From JACCUZ01 sp038246575 (GTDB lineage: Bacteria > Actinomycetota > Actinomycetes > JACCUZ01): a stretch of 64,000 bases of DNA. Under the pieces are notes generated by a model. The model did no database searches. It saw only the letters and a list, made by a program, of their open reading frames with translations, and was not told the DNA's origin. The translations under genes were made by a program, and so were the position numbers. The stretch lies in assembly GCA_038246575.1 (NCBI GenBank), contig JBBRVU010000004.1, positions 10,060 to 74,059 of the forward strand, read 5' to 3'. Positions 8,280-17,339 of this stretch are shown here, one piece after another; positions within the stretch are counted from its first letter, which is position 1, and each line of letters starts with the position of its first letter.

Positions 8280-11200
8280 TCCAGAGCTCCAAGCCGACAG
8301 TCGGACCGGTAGCCGACCAGTTGATGCGGCGGATGCTCAACACGGTTGTGCGCCTGCAGGCGACCTGCGCGAGTGACGCCGAGGAGCTGCGGCGCATCCA
8401 GAATCAGCGACAGGCAGACATCACGGCGGGCGAGAAGGCGGTTCGCGAGCAAGCCGACCGTGAGGTGACATCGGCTCCCGAACTCTCCAACTCGGCGTCT
8501 CTGGGCAGTCGTCTCCGATCGGATCTTGCGAAGGTGCACAACCAGCAGGTGAAGCACATCGACAGCGGGAACCCACCCGATTCGTTGGTTGACGCAGCCA
8601 CCGACTGGAAGACGCTCGTTCCCTCAGTCGAGAGGCGGATCAAGGCTTTCAAGACCGAGTACCGCGAGTGGGACCAGCGGGTCTTCAAGCGTGCGAAGTC
8701 AATGCCGAAGGTAAACCACGACTTGTGGCGTGATCTCGACCGCCTGGACGTCATCCACCGATCGGTGCCGGTGCTCAGGCAGGCCCTCATCGCTGATCTG
8801 ATCCGCGAGGTGTCAGGTGCGGCCGATGTTGTCGTCGCCGCCGAAAAGGAGCGTCAGAAGGCGGGTCAGCAGCACCTCGCGAACGAGGTCAAAGCCGCCG
8901 TCGCCGATGTCGATTCGATGGTCGGCCTCGCTGGAGTTCCGTGGTCGGAAACACGCTGGGAGTCGCCCGTGCCCACCGACATTGTGGAACGGTTGATCCG
9001 TCTTGGCGAGCTCCAGGTTGAGGTCCCGGGCGAGTTGGGTGTCGCCAGCATCCCGGCCCTGATGGCCTTTCCCTTCGAAGCTGGTCTGGCGATCGGTGCA
9101 GACGTGGCGAACAGGGATGGGGCGATAAGCCTCTTGCGTGCCTTGATCCTGCGCCTGTTTGCGGCGGTGCCGCCCGGCGGGCTGCATGTGAAGGCGGTCG
9201 ATCCCGTCTCTTTGGGCCAGTCGGTTGCAGAGTTCAGGCACCTCAGTGAGTACGACAGCCAGCTGATGGATGAGAAGACGTGGACTTCGGAGCGCGACAT
9301 TGAGCGCCTGATGAACGACCTCTCCGACCACCTGGAAGTGGTCATCTCGACGTATCTACGCGGCCAGTTCGAGACCATCGATGACTACAACCAGCACGCG
9401 GGCGAGGTCGCCCAGCCCTATCGCGTTCTGACAGTGTTCGACTACCCGAGCGGGTTTTCCGACCGCGCTTCACGTCAGCTTCTTAGCCTGATCGAGAACG
9501 GTCCCCGGTGTGGGGTCTACACGATCCTTCACTACGACCGTGAAGGGGAAAAAGACGGGCGCCACCGTGAGGTGCCGATCGACCGCATCATCCACAACAT
9601 GCAGAAGGTCACATTCGGCGGTGACCGGCGGGTTGTCCGCGTTGACGCGCTCCACGCCGAAGCTCAAAGCCGGTCGGCGATCATCGAACTCTCCGACCCG
9701 GTGGGCGAAGTGACACTCGGCCTTCTTCCTGACGAAGCCGCCCCGGTTGCCTTCGATGAGGATGGCCACCCGGAGACCGGCTTCGCCAAACTGCTCCCAC
9801 GGGTCGGCGTCCTCGTCCGCCAGACCCAGGCGAAGCCGCCAGCGGTCACCCTGGACACGCTTCTCCCGGTTCTCAGCCGAAGTCGAACTGGCGTGCTCCC
9901 GGACTTCGAATCCGGTGCACGGCCGTTTACCACGAATCCGGCGACCTGGTGGCAGGCCCGGACTTCCGCGACTGCCGTTGCTACGCTTGGCCGTAGCGGT
10001 GCTCAGGGTGTGACCTCGATGTTTTTCTCGTCGACCGATGTAGCCGGCGGCGCCATCATGGTCGGCTTGCCGCGCTCCGGGAAGACCACCTCACTACACT
10101 CGATGATCCTCACCATGGCGATGCTCTATTCGCCCGAGGAACTCGAGCTGTACCTCATCGACGCCAAGCACGGCGTCGAGTTCAAGGTATACGAGGACCT
10201 GCCTCATGCGCGCATGGTGTCGGTTCACAGCGAACGCGAGTTCTCGCTCGCGGTGCTCAAGAGCATCGAGGCGGAGATCCGGCGCCGGGCCGAACTGATG
10301 AAGGCACAGGGCAGCGGCGTGGCCAACATCACGGAATTCCGCAGGGCGACAGGCGGGGTCCTGCCGCGCATCGTGGTCATTGTCGATGAGTTCCACGAGC
10401 TGTTCGAGGAAGCCGACACCGTCGGCCTGGAGGCATTCGCCGCCTTCAGCAACATCGTGCGGATGGGCCCGTTCTCCGGCGTGCATATCGTCGTCGCCTC
10501 ACAGACCCTGTCGAGCATGCCTGCGATGGACCGTCCGACCCTCATGCTGCTTCCGCAGCGCGTCGCCTTCATGTGCAACGAGTACGACTCCGAGATCGTC
10601 ATGGGCGACAGCAACAAGGCACCGCGGCTGCTTTCCAAGACAGGTGAGGGGTTGTTCAACCCTTCGCGCGGCGAAGAGTCGAAGAACCAGCCCTTCCAGG
10701 GTCTGTACATCCCCACCGAAGAGCGAAGCACACTGATCCGCCAACTCGGCGATCGGGCCGACGCGGCGGGATGGACGCGCCGTCCTAGAGTCTTCGACGG
10801 CGATGCGGTCGTCACTCGTCCGACCACGACGACGCTCGTTGCCAGGAGCAACCGCTTCACTGTGCCTGTGGGTGAGCCCTTCACGCTCGCCGACGTCGAG
10901 GCTCTGGTGCTGCCCCGGACGCGAGGGGCCAACGTACTGGTGCTGGGCGACCGCATTGACGATGAGTCGATACCCGATCTTGCCCTTCGGGGCGTGCTGC
11001 ATTCGTTCATGCTGGCAGGGCAGGCCCAGAACGTGGAGATGACCGTCGTCGACTGCATCGGCGACGAGGAAGCTGAAGGCGCACTCACGGTGATGGAAGT
11101 GGCCGAGGCAGTTGGTGCGCGCTACGTCCGCTCTCGCTCGCTTGACATCATCTTGAAGGAGTTCGCCACGACCGTGGTGAGTCGCACCGCTGCAGAGGAC

Positions 11201-11617
11201 TACCAGGCGCCCATCCAAATCCTGGTGTTGTTCGGGTTGCAGCGCGCGCTCTCACTGAACCCCATTGACCCGTACAGCTGGGACGAGGACAACCCCTCGC
11301 CGTCGCAGTACCTCGCTGCGGTGCTCAGCGGTGGTCCCGAGGTTGGGGTCCACGTGGTGATCGATGTCGATCGTGCTCGTGCCGTGGAGCTTCGCCTCGG
11401 GACGGACGTGCTCGGCGAGCTGACCTTGCGTATTGCGGGAAGTGCGGCCGACCAGAAGGATCTGGGCGCGGTCAGTGGTTCCTATGGGGACATCCCGCCC
11501 CTCCGGCACGGCCAGCTGCTCATCGGGAATCTTCTGAAGGGCAGCGCCAAACGAGCCCGGGGATACGAGATCGTGTCTGCAGTTCCCGCCACCGACAAGG
11601 AGATGAACGATGGCTGA
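8276..11617 (+). CDS. FtsK/SpoIIIE (EccC-like) multi-domain ATPase
   Basis: This 1113-residue protein has an N-terminal helical or coiled-coil region (about residues 1-230) and three ATPase-like lobes. The first (about 240-470) keeps the fold pattern but has no GKS/GKT. The second has a clean Walker A, GLPRSGKTT (about 597-605), and Walker B, IVVIVDEFHE (about 697-706). The third (about 880-1100) is again degenerate (VLVLGDRIDDESIP). This resembles the three-ATPase layout of type VII secretion EccC, except that here the middle lobe carries the intact P-loop. The ATG at 8276 overlaps the upstream stop. The gene for a WXG100-like protein overlaps its end. I infer a translocase or DNA/protein pump for the module. 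It has no membrane segments of its own. Confidence 0.8.
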   Translation: MIQSSKPTVGPVADQLMRRMLNTVVRLQATCASDAEELRRIQNQRQADITAGEKAVREQADREVTSAPELSNSASLGSRLRSDLAKVHNQQVKHIDSGNPPDSLVDAATDWKTLVPSVERRIKAFKTEYREWDQRVFKRAKSMPKVNHDLWRDLDRLDVIHRSVPVLRQALIADLIREVSGAADVVVAAEKERQKAGQQHLANEVKAAVADVDSMVGLAGVPWSETRWESPVPTDIVERLIRLGELQVEVPGELGVASIPALMAFPFEAGLAIGADVANRDGAISLLRALILRLFAAVPPGGLHVKAVDPVSLGQSVAEFRHLSEYDSQLMDEKTWTSERDIERLMNDLSDHLEVVISTYLRGQFETIDDYNQHAGEVAQPYRVLTVFDYPSGFSDRASRQLLSLIENGPRCGVYTILHYDREGEKDGRHREVPIDRIIHNMQKVTFGGDRRVVRVDALHAEAQSRSAIIELSDPVGEVTLGLLPDEAAPVAFDEDGHPETGFAKLLPRVGVLVRQTQAKPPAVTLDTLLPVLSRSRTGVLPDFESGARPFTTNPATWWQARTSATAVATLGRSGAQGVTSMFFSSTDVAGGAIMVGLPRSGKTTSLHSMILTMAMLYSPEELELYLIDAKHGVEFKVYEDLPHARMVSVHSEREFSLAVLKSIEAEIRRRAELMKAQGSGVANITEFRRATGGVLPRIVVIVDEFHELFEEADTVGLEAFAAFSNIVRMGPFSGVHIVVASQTLSSMPAMDRPTLMLLPQRVAFMCNEYDSEIVMGDSNKAPRLLSKTGEGLFNPSRGEESKNQPFQGLYIPTEERSTLIRQLGDRADAAGWTRRPRVFDGDAVVTRPTTTTLVARSNRFTVPVGEPFTLADVEALVLPRTRGANVLVLGDRIDDESIPDLALRGVLHSFMLAGQAQNVEMTVVDCIGDEEAEGALTVMEVAEAVGARYVRSRSLDIILKEFATTVVSRTAAEDYQAPIQILVLFGLQRALSLNPIDPYSWDEDNPSPSQYLAAVLSGGPEVGVHVVIDVDRARAVELRLGTDVLGELTLRIAGSAADQKDLGAVSGSYGDIPPLRHGQLLIGNLLKGSAKRARGYEIVSAVPATDKEMNDG

Positions 11618-11885
11618 CCAGGTGCACGCCAGCCCGCAGGACATTCGGAAACTCGCTAGTTCACTCAACTCTTTCAAGTCGGAGGTCACCTCGGCGTCGA
11701 AGAAGGTGCGTGGCGCGCTGGCTGCTGCCAATTGGCACGACTCTCGCAAGGCGCAGTTCGAGTCGCGATACAACGACGTGCAGAAGCAGATCGATCGGTT
11801 CATGTCCGGCGAGGTCGACCAGATGGTTAAGGCCCTGAACCAGCTAGCCAGCAAGCTGGACGAGATCAGAAACATCCGGATGTGA
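11610..11885 (+). CDS. WXG100-like small helical protein
   Basis: This 91-residue protein forms a predicted two-helix hairpin with no signal peptide. The turn carries ANWHDSRKAQFESRY, a Trp-x-Asp variant of the WXG signature, at residues 39-41 of a chain with the usual WXG100 length. The start ATG overlaps the stop of the FtsK-like gene by eight bases and has a strong ribosome binding site (AGGAG, spacer seven bases). ESAT-6/WXG100 proteins are substrates and regulators of FtsK/EccC ATPases, so the pairing suggests a type VII-like mechanism. Assignment to the superfamily rests on length, the Trp turn and neighbourhood rather than on strong similarity. Confidence 0.65.
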   Translation: MADQVHASPQDIRKLASSLNSFKSEVTSASKKVRGALAAANWHDSRKAQFESRYNDVQKQIDRFMSGEVDQMVKALNQLASKLDEIRNIRM

Positions 11886-11889
11886 CCCC

Positions 11890-12594
11890 GTGTCCGACGA
11901 TCTAGTCAGGAACGAAGTCAATGCCGTACGGGCTCTCAAGAAGGCGGTCAGCCGGTACGCCGAGCAGATTCGAGCTGCGGCAGCGCAAGCACGCCGTGAG
12001 ATGGCCGCTGCGGACCGCAAGGCCGAGGAAGGGGTCGAGCGCCGCCGCTCGCAGTTGAATCGCGCCGAACAAGAATTGCGCCGGGCCCAAGCAGCGCTCG
12101 CGCAGTGTCGAGAGAACTGCGGCGGCCTCCAGCAAGAAGTTAGGGTTGCGTTCAGCCGGCACGCCGTGGCGAAGCACGAGCTGGATCGTGCCCGCAAGGC
12201 GGCTCACCTCACGGCTTCAGCTCAGTCGGAGCTTCTCAAGATGCTCCAGACCGTTGAGAGCGCCGTCGGCGAGCAGTCTTCTGTTGCGTCGTCGGCTCTG
12301 GCCAGCCTTGACGCCAAACTAGCGTCGCTGCCGCATGTCGATGTGGGGCACGCGGTCCACAATCTGGCGGTCGGTACGGCAGTCGGGGTGGAGATCTTCG
12401 GGGCGTCGATGAATCTTGGACGGGTTGCCGCCAACGCTGCAACGGTGTTTGGTGTCGAACTTCCCGTGAGAGACCAATCTGTCAGCGAGATGGTGGAGCA
12501 TCAGAATGAGCAGGCGGCCGATTACGTCATCCACAAGTCCCAGGAGGTCGAGAAGCATCTGGACTCGGGCGACGGTACGGAGACGATCGCATGA
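11890..12594 (+). CDS. Coiled-coil protein of FtsK/WXG module
   Basis: This 234-residue protein starts at GTG, four bases after the WXG100-like gene. Residues about 10-140 form a long heptad-rich coiled coil full of Ala, Arg, Glu and Gln (ERRRSQLNRAEQELRRAQAA), with two cysteines in AQCRENCGG. A more hydrophobic segment follows (about 158-195: VGHAVHNLAVGTAVGVEIFG) that could be a hairpin membrane insertion or an amphipathic region. The layout (helical N-terminus, short hydrophobic centre, polar tail) recalls LXG or long WXG-type substrates, but no toxin domain is evident. Its stop overlaps the next ATG (ATGA). Confidence 0.6.
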   Translation: MSDDLVRNEVNAVRALKKAVSRYAEQIRAAAAQARREMAAADRKAEEGVERRRSQLNRAEQELRRAQAALAQCRENCGGLQQEVRVAFSRHAVAKHELDRARKAAHLTASAQSELLKMLQTVESAVGEQSSVASSALASLDAKLASLPHVDVGHAVHNLAVGTAVGVEIFGASMNLGRVAANAATVFGVELPVRDQSVSEMVEHQNEQAADYVIHKSQEVEKHLDSGDGTETIA

Positions 12595-12803
12595 CCTTCG
12601 AGGGTCCGATGCGGCAAGCTGAGACAGCGCGTGGCGAACTCAGCCAGGTTGCAGGCAGCACACAGGCGTGGTCCGACAAGCAGCGGCACGAGTTCGATAG
12701 CCAGCGGATGAAGCCCCTCGCCGAGGCCGGGGCACGTCTCACCGCTGCCTTGCAGAAGGCCGAAGAGCAGTGTCAGGCGACGCTCAAGCTCCTCGCCGAT
12801 TGA
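12591..12803 (+). CDS. Second, very short WXG100-like helical protein
   Basis: This 70-residue, all-helical protein begins at an ATG overlapping the previous stop. It carries TQAWSDKQRHEFDSQRMKPL, which matches the Trp-x-Asp then Phe-x-Ser pattern of the 91-residue neighbour (WHDSRKAQFES). The chain is shorter than usual for WXG100 (near 100 residues), so one or both helices are trimmed. It is the last recognisable gene of the module. About 230 bases without a clear gene follow, to 13035, before the oppositely oriented relaxase operon. It may form a heterodimer with the 11610 product, as ESAT-6 and CFP-10 do; that is inference. Confidence 0.55.
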   Translation: MTFEGPMRQAETARGELSQVAGSTQAWSDKQRHEFDSQRMKPLAEAGARLTAALQKAEEQCQATLKLLAD

Positions 12804-13035
12804 TTGACCTGCTGGGACGAGAAGGCGCATGGGACGGCTGGGCTGGACGATCTGCACAAGCTCAAGGACGCGGCGACGGCCAGACGGCGCTCCTTGTCCA
12901 CAGGGAAGGGCCGGACCCGCGTTGCCGCGATCTTCGCGAACGATGATTTGGTGTCGGTCGAGACTCGCCCTCGACGCCGTGTTGCGGGACCTTCGAAGGA
13001 AGTTGTGTCGATGTCGAGTTGCTCGGTCCGGTCGA

Positions 13036-13518
13036 TCAGCCTTGCCAGTCCGGCGTGGGCGCCGAGTCTCGAGGTTCACCGTCCGCTGCGATGTGGTGAA
13101 GGAACTGCACGTCTGGCTCGTTCACCCAGGGCGGTGTGGCCTGGTCACGGTGTTCGTCGGGTCGGCAACCGGCTCGGGCTACCCAGTCTTGTAGCCGCGC
13201 ACGGGTCATCGCGAACAGGGCGTGCCATTCGAGTGGCGCGTTGCCGGGGGCGGTGGGGGAGTGTGCGGACTGCCATCCGGTGCGTAGCGCACTGAGTTCT
13301 TCGACGAGGGCGCCGTGCTGGTACCAGCAGGGTGGGATGGTGCGGTGGTCGATCCCGTACCGGCGCACGCACCACCGGACCCAGGTGTCCAGCCCGTTCC
13401 AGGTGGTGACGGCGGTGGACCGGTCGAGTCGGGGCCAGCACACGGGTTGGGGTTCCCAGGTGATGTCGTCGCCGGGCCCGAAGGCGTCGTCGTCACCGAA
13501 GCTGCCGGAGGGTGTCAT
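13036..13518 (-). CDS. Relaxase-operon partner, DUF4913-like
   Basis: This 160-residue protein has an ATG that overlaps the stop of the relaxase gene (ATGA across 13515-13518 on the minus strand), so the two are translationally coupled. Central motifs are WVRWCVRRYGIDHRTIPPCW and, further on, ALVEELSALRTGWQSAH and WHALFAMTRARLQDWV. Their Trp-rich spacing resembles DUF4913 proteins, which accompany relaxase or transfer genes on many actinobacterial plasmids. The biochemical role is unknown, possibly an accessory factor of the relaxosome. A longer in-frame extension upstream is only the relaxase shadow. Confidence 0.6.
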   Translation of the reverse strand: MTPSGSFGDDDAFGPGDDITWEPQPVCWPRLDRSTAVTTWNGLDTWVRWCVRRYGIDHRTIPPCWYQHGALVEELSALRTGWQSAHSPTAPGNAPLEWHALFAMTRARLQDWVARAGCRPDEHRDQATPPWVNEPDVQFLHHIAADGEPRDSAPTPDWQG

Positions 13519-16500
13519 CGCTGTAGGCTCCGATCGGTAGCGGGCGGTGCGGCGGCGAGATGCGCTGCGCCGGTGCGGCGCCCGGCGAGGCGGGCAGCGG
13601 CGGCGGCGGCGGCGGTGGCTCGGCGGCGCGCCGCACCGTCGGCGAGCTGCTGCTCGTCGCGGGCGCCGAGCAGCGAGTTGTCCTGGATCTGGTGTAGGTC
13701 GCGGTAGCCGGCGACGATACCGACGGCGTCGAGCCATGCCCGGCGGTCCGTGGGGTCTCGGGGTGGGGGCCCGAGGGGCAGCGCCCAGTCCGGCGGCTTG
13801 CGCACAACGGTGGTGACGAGCGCGCGGATCCGGGTGCCCATCAGGTGTTCGATCTCGCGTAGCGTGCCGGCCAGCTCGGTGTCACCCACGGCGCCGGCCG
13901 CCGGCACGAGGCCGCCGATCAGCCGTCCCTCTTGAACCGGCTCGTTCTGCTCGAGCCAGTGGGTGATCCGCCCGTGCAGCAGGGTCGCCGGGTCGCTGCC
14001 GTCCGCGGTGCCCGGATCGCTCAGCGTGGTGGCGGCATGGGTGAGGGTGGCGGTCATGTCGTGCCCGTCCCGTTCCCCCGAGGCCAGGGCGGCGACGAGA
14101 GCCCCGAAGGCGGGGGAGTCGGTGATCCGCTCGAGGGCGGCGGCGTCGACCACGGCACGCTCCAGGACGCGAGTCCAGCGGGTGCGGGCGGCTGCCTGCA
14201 CCAGCGTTTCGTGGACAGGGACAAGAGTGGCCAGGCTGGTCGCGGCGTCGAAACGGTCGCGGAGCGTCTCGGTCGCGGAGGGCTCGGCGTCGCTGCGGGC
14301 GAGCACCCCGTCGAGGACCTGCCGGCCGGTGCGGGGGCCCATGTCGGGGCCGGATGGGTACTGCTGGTCGGCATGATCCGGGTCGGGCAGGTCGGTGGCG
14401 ACGTAGGCGTAGTTGGCGGTGCGTCCGCGGGTAAGCGCGACGTAGAGAGCCTCCCGCGACATGCCGGGGCGGACGAGGACGAACGCAGTGTCGGCGGTGA
14501 TGCCCTGGGCGCGGTGCACGGTGGTGGCGTAGCCGAGCTCGACGTGCTCGCCGACGTAGGCCGCCGGCAGCCGGGCCGCGTCCAGTCTGCTGTCGGTCGA
14601 CGAGTCGGCGAGCGCGGCGCCCCCAGCGGCCCCGGCGGCTTTGGGACGGCGGACGGTGAGGGAGCCGTCGGGGTGGATGCGCGCCACGGTCCACAGGTCG
14701 CCGTTGCGGACCCAGGACCCCCGGCTGGTCTGAAGCCGGCGGTCGTTACGACGGGTCAGGACCCGGTCCCCGACCGCGGCGTGGCTGCCGTCGTGCAGCG
14801 CGACGACACCACCAGGGGCCGTGCCGCCCGGGATTGTGGCGGGTATGGTGACCTGCCCGGTGGCGATGCGGTCGGTTTGGGCGCGGGCGTTGAGTGCGGC
14901 GACGGTGGAGTTGTCGGCCGCGATGAGCACCGCCCGCGTGCCGCCGGCAAGGGCCTGTTGCCAGGCCCGGTAGGCCTCTTCGAGGATCGCCTCCGCGGGC
15001 CCCTCCGCGAGCCGGCCGTGCGCGGTGTAGGTGTCCAGCGCGCGCCGGTCTCCCTGGCGCAGGGCACGGCTGGCGTGGGCTTCCCAGCGGTGGGTGAACC
15101 GCCACAGCAGGCTGAGCTCGGCGGCGCCGGTGTCGCGGGCCAGCAGTCCGAACGCGCCCCCGGCGTTGACCGCAGAGAGCTGGTGGTGGTCCCCGACCAG
15201 CAGCACCTTCGCGCCGGCCGCGCCGGCCTGAGCGGCGAGCTGGTCCAGAGTGAGGGTGCCGGCCAACGAGGCCTCATCCACGATCACCAGCTGCCCCGGG
15301 CGCAGCCGCCAGCGGTCGTGTCGCTCGGCACCGTACCGGTCCGCATTCCGGTCGCTGGTTGTGGGGCCGCTGGTGGGGGCGGTGGTCTCGTGTTGCCATT
15401 TCGCGGTGGTCTCACACGCGATCCCGACCGCCGCGGTCAGCTCGGCGGCGGCGGTAGCGGAGGGCGCCAGCCCGATCACCGATGCCGGCCCGTGCTCGGC
15501 TTCCCACGCGGCGCGCACCGCCCGCAGGGTGCGGGTCTTCCCGGCTCCGGCCGGCCCGACCAGCACGTCCAGGCGGCGCCCGGAGGTGGCCACGGCGACC
15601 ACGGCGGCCGCCTGGTCGGCGTGCACCGCCTGCGCGGCCTGTTCCGCTGCGGCGGTTCCGGCCCGGGGTCCGGCGGTGTCGGTGGCGGCGGCGAGTAGCC
15701 GGGTCTCGGCGTGCAGGATGGCGGGGGAGGTGTAGGAGGTCTCGCGCTGGCGGGTGAACGCGCTGGCGCCGTCGGGTCGCTGCCACTGGGCCGGGACCCT
15801 GAACAGCGCGGGCGGGTCCAGCCGGACGCAGTGCCGGTCCAGGACCCGGCCGGTGACCTGGTCGAGCAGCGCGAGCCGGTCGCCGGTGCTGGCCATCCGC
15901 AGGCCCCGGGTGGCGCGGGCCGCCTCGGCGCGCAGGTTCCACTCGTTCCAGGTCGACCGGCGGTCCTGCAACCCGGCCAAAGTGACCCCGGCCAGGACGG
16001 TCAGCTGCTCGTCGCTCACCTCGTCAGCGGCGAGCAGCCGGGGGCGACCTCCCGCTGCGCAGCCCACCAGGGCTTCGCGCGAGGTGAGGGCCTCGGCGCG
16101 GCGTCGCCAGCCGGCGATCAGCTCCGCGAGCGGTCGCAGCGTCTTCTCCGGCCTGGTCTGAAGGGTGGCCTGCTGGCGCAAACGGAGCACCTCGGCCCGG
16201 TCCGGGGCGCGCCCGGTGCGGTCCCGGAAGGCGGTGACCAGCGCCCGGGTGCGGGTCTCGATGTGAACCGACCGGGTGGAGAACTCCGCCAGCAGCGTGT
16301 CGTCCACGCCGTCGATCTCGAACGCCGGGGTACGCCGCGACCCGCGGGACCGCCACCCCCAGCTGACACCGGCGACCTGGGCGAGCCGGTCGGCGAGCAA
16401 CGTGTCGTACAGCTCGGAGAACGCGACCGCGGCGTGGTGCAGGGCGCGGGAGTCCACCGACCGCCACACCCCGTCCGGGCCCTGCACCCTGTTGGCCAGC

Positions 16501-17339
16501 ACCACATGGGTGTGCAGGTTGGGGTCCCCGGAGCGGGTGTCCCAATGGTCGAAACAGGTGGCGATCGCGCCTCGGGTGCCGATCTGGGCGACACCACCGT
16601 GCCCGGTGCGGGTGAACAGCGCATCCCGCTCCAGCACCGCGACCACCTCCGCCACGGTGTCCCGGTGCGCCCGGGCGATCCGGGCCTGCAGGCCGGGCGC
16701 AGCCAGCGCCCACAGCACGCTCGCCGACTTCGGCATCGTGAACGTCAAATCGAACCCGGCCACCGCCGACGGGGTACCCCGCCGCCGCTCCGCCGCCTCG
16801 ATCCCGGCCACCGCAGCAGCCCGGTCCGCCTCGGGCAGGTCGTCCGCGAGGCGGGCCACCCGGTCGGCGACCCGCGCCTCGGTGCTGCGGTGCACGACGT
16901 AACGGGCCCCGAGCCGGTCACCGGTGAGCGGGTCCTCACCCCGCCCGAACAGGCGGCCCATCTGCTCCTCGGACACCACCGACCCGCTTGCCATGCCTCC
17001 CGACACGCTTGCCAGAACGCTTGCCACACCGCCTGCGGCGACACCGGCCAAATCGCCGGCGGCGCCTTCGTCCTCGCGTGCCGAGGGCTGCGTCCGGGCG
17101 GGTGGCTCGACCTGCCGCGCCTGCAGATCACCACCTGCCGTGACGCCCAGCCCGGCCAGGCCGCCCCCGAGCCACCGACCCGGCGGGTAGCCGCTGGCGG
17201 TGTAGTACGCGGTCAGCGGGCTGCCGGCCAGCCGCCCGACGTCACCAGTCGCGGTGTGCCGCAGCAGGTACTGGTAGCCGGCCCCCGCGGAGAGCCGGTG
17301 GATCGACATCACAGCCGGCCCCGCCACAACGCCGACCAT
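13515..17339 (-). CDS. traA: MobF-family (TrwC/TraA) relaxase-helicase
   Basis: This 1274-residue protein should nick the element at oriT and unwind the transferred strand. The N-terminal relaxase domain shows the family opening (MSIHRLSAGAGYQYLL, then YYTASGYPPGRW with candidate catalytic tyrosines) and the metal-binding triad motif GDPNLHTHVV (about residues 265-275). The helicase part has a Walker A motif, LVGPAGAGKT (about 592-601), and a following VIVDEASLAGTL, as in RecD-like TraI/TraA. I chose the ATG at 17339 because GAGG stands eight bases upstream. The ATG at 17309, directly before MSIHRL, is the alternative. The gene faces the opposite way from the coupling ATPase gene, with 11 kb between them. 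No oriT was identified. Confidence 0.85.
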   Translation of the reverse strand: MVGVVAGPAVMSIHRLSAGAGYQYLLRHTATGDVGRLAGSPLTAYYTASGYPPGRWLGGGLAGLGVTAGGDLQARQVEPPARTQPSAREDEGAAGDLAGVAAGGVASVLASVSGGMASGSVVSEEQMGRLFGRGEDPLTGDRLGARYVVHRSTEARVADRVARLADDLPEADRAAAVAGIEAAERRRGTPSAVAGFDLTFTMPKSASVLWALAAPGLQARIARAHRDTVAEVVAVLERDALFTRTGHGGVAQIGTRGAIATCFDHWDTRSGDPNLHTHVVLANRVQGPDGVWRSVDSRALHHAAVAFSELYDTLLADRLAQVAGVSWGWRSRGSRRTPAFEIDGVDDTLLAEFSTRSVHIETRTRALVTAFRDRTGRAPDRAEVLRLRQQATLQTRPEKTLRPLAELIAGWRRRAEALTSREALVGCAAGGRPRLLAADEVSDEQLTVLAGVTLAGLQDRRSTWNEWNLRAEAARATRGLRMASTGDRLALLDQVTGRVLDRHCVRLDPPALFRVPAQWQRPDGASAFTRQRETSYTSPAILHAETRLLAAATDTAGPRAGTAAAEQAAQAVHADQAAAVVAVATSGRRLDVLVGPAGAGKTRTLRAVRAAWEAEHGPASVIGLAPSATAAAELTAAVGIACETTAKWQHETTAPTSGPTTSDRNADRYGAERHDRWRLRPGQLVIVDEASLAGTLTLDQLAAQAGAAGAKVLLVGDHHQLSAVNAGGAFGLLARDTGAAELSLLWRFTHRWEAHASRALRQGDRRALDTYTAHGRLAEGPAEAILEEAYRAWQQALAGGTRAVLIAADNSTVAALNARAQTDRIATGQVTIPATIPGGTAPGGVVALHDGSHAAVGDRVLTRRNDRRLQTSRGSWVRNGDLWTVARIHPDGSLTVRRPKAAGAAGGAALADSSTDSRLDAARLPAAYVGEHVELGYATTVHRAQGITADTAFVLVRPGMSREALYVALTRGRTANYAYVATDLPDPDHADQQYPSGPDMGPRTGRQVLDGVLARSDAEPSATETLRDRFDAATSLATLVPVHETLVQAAARTRWTRVLERAVVDAAALERITDSPAFGALVAALASGERDGHDMTATLTHAATTLSDPGTADGSDPATLLHGRITHWLEQNEPVQEGRLIGGLVPAAGAVGDTELAGTLREIEHLMGTRIRALVTTVVRKPPDWALPLGPPPRDPTDRRAWLDAVGIVAGYRDLHQIQDNSLLGARDEQQLADGAARRRATAAAAAAARLAGRRTGAAHLAAAPPATDRSLQR

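Noticed and set aside
10187..10192. GTATAC as a further GntR operator
   Set aside because: It lies in the middle of the FtsK-like coding sequence and is explained by codon choice.
12804..13295. A plus-strand frame continuing after the second WXG-like gene
   Set aside because: It starts right after the stop in the same frame, but it soon overlaps the relaxase-partner gene and becomes Arg/Ser-rich, with no ribosome binding site.
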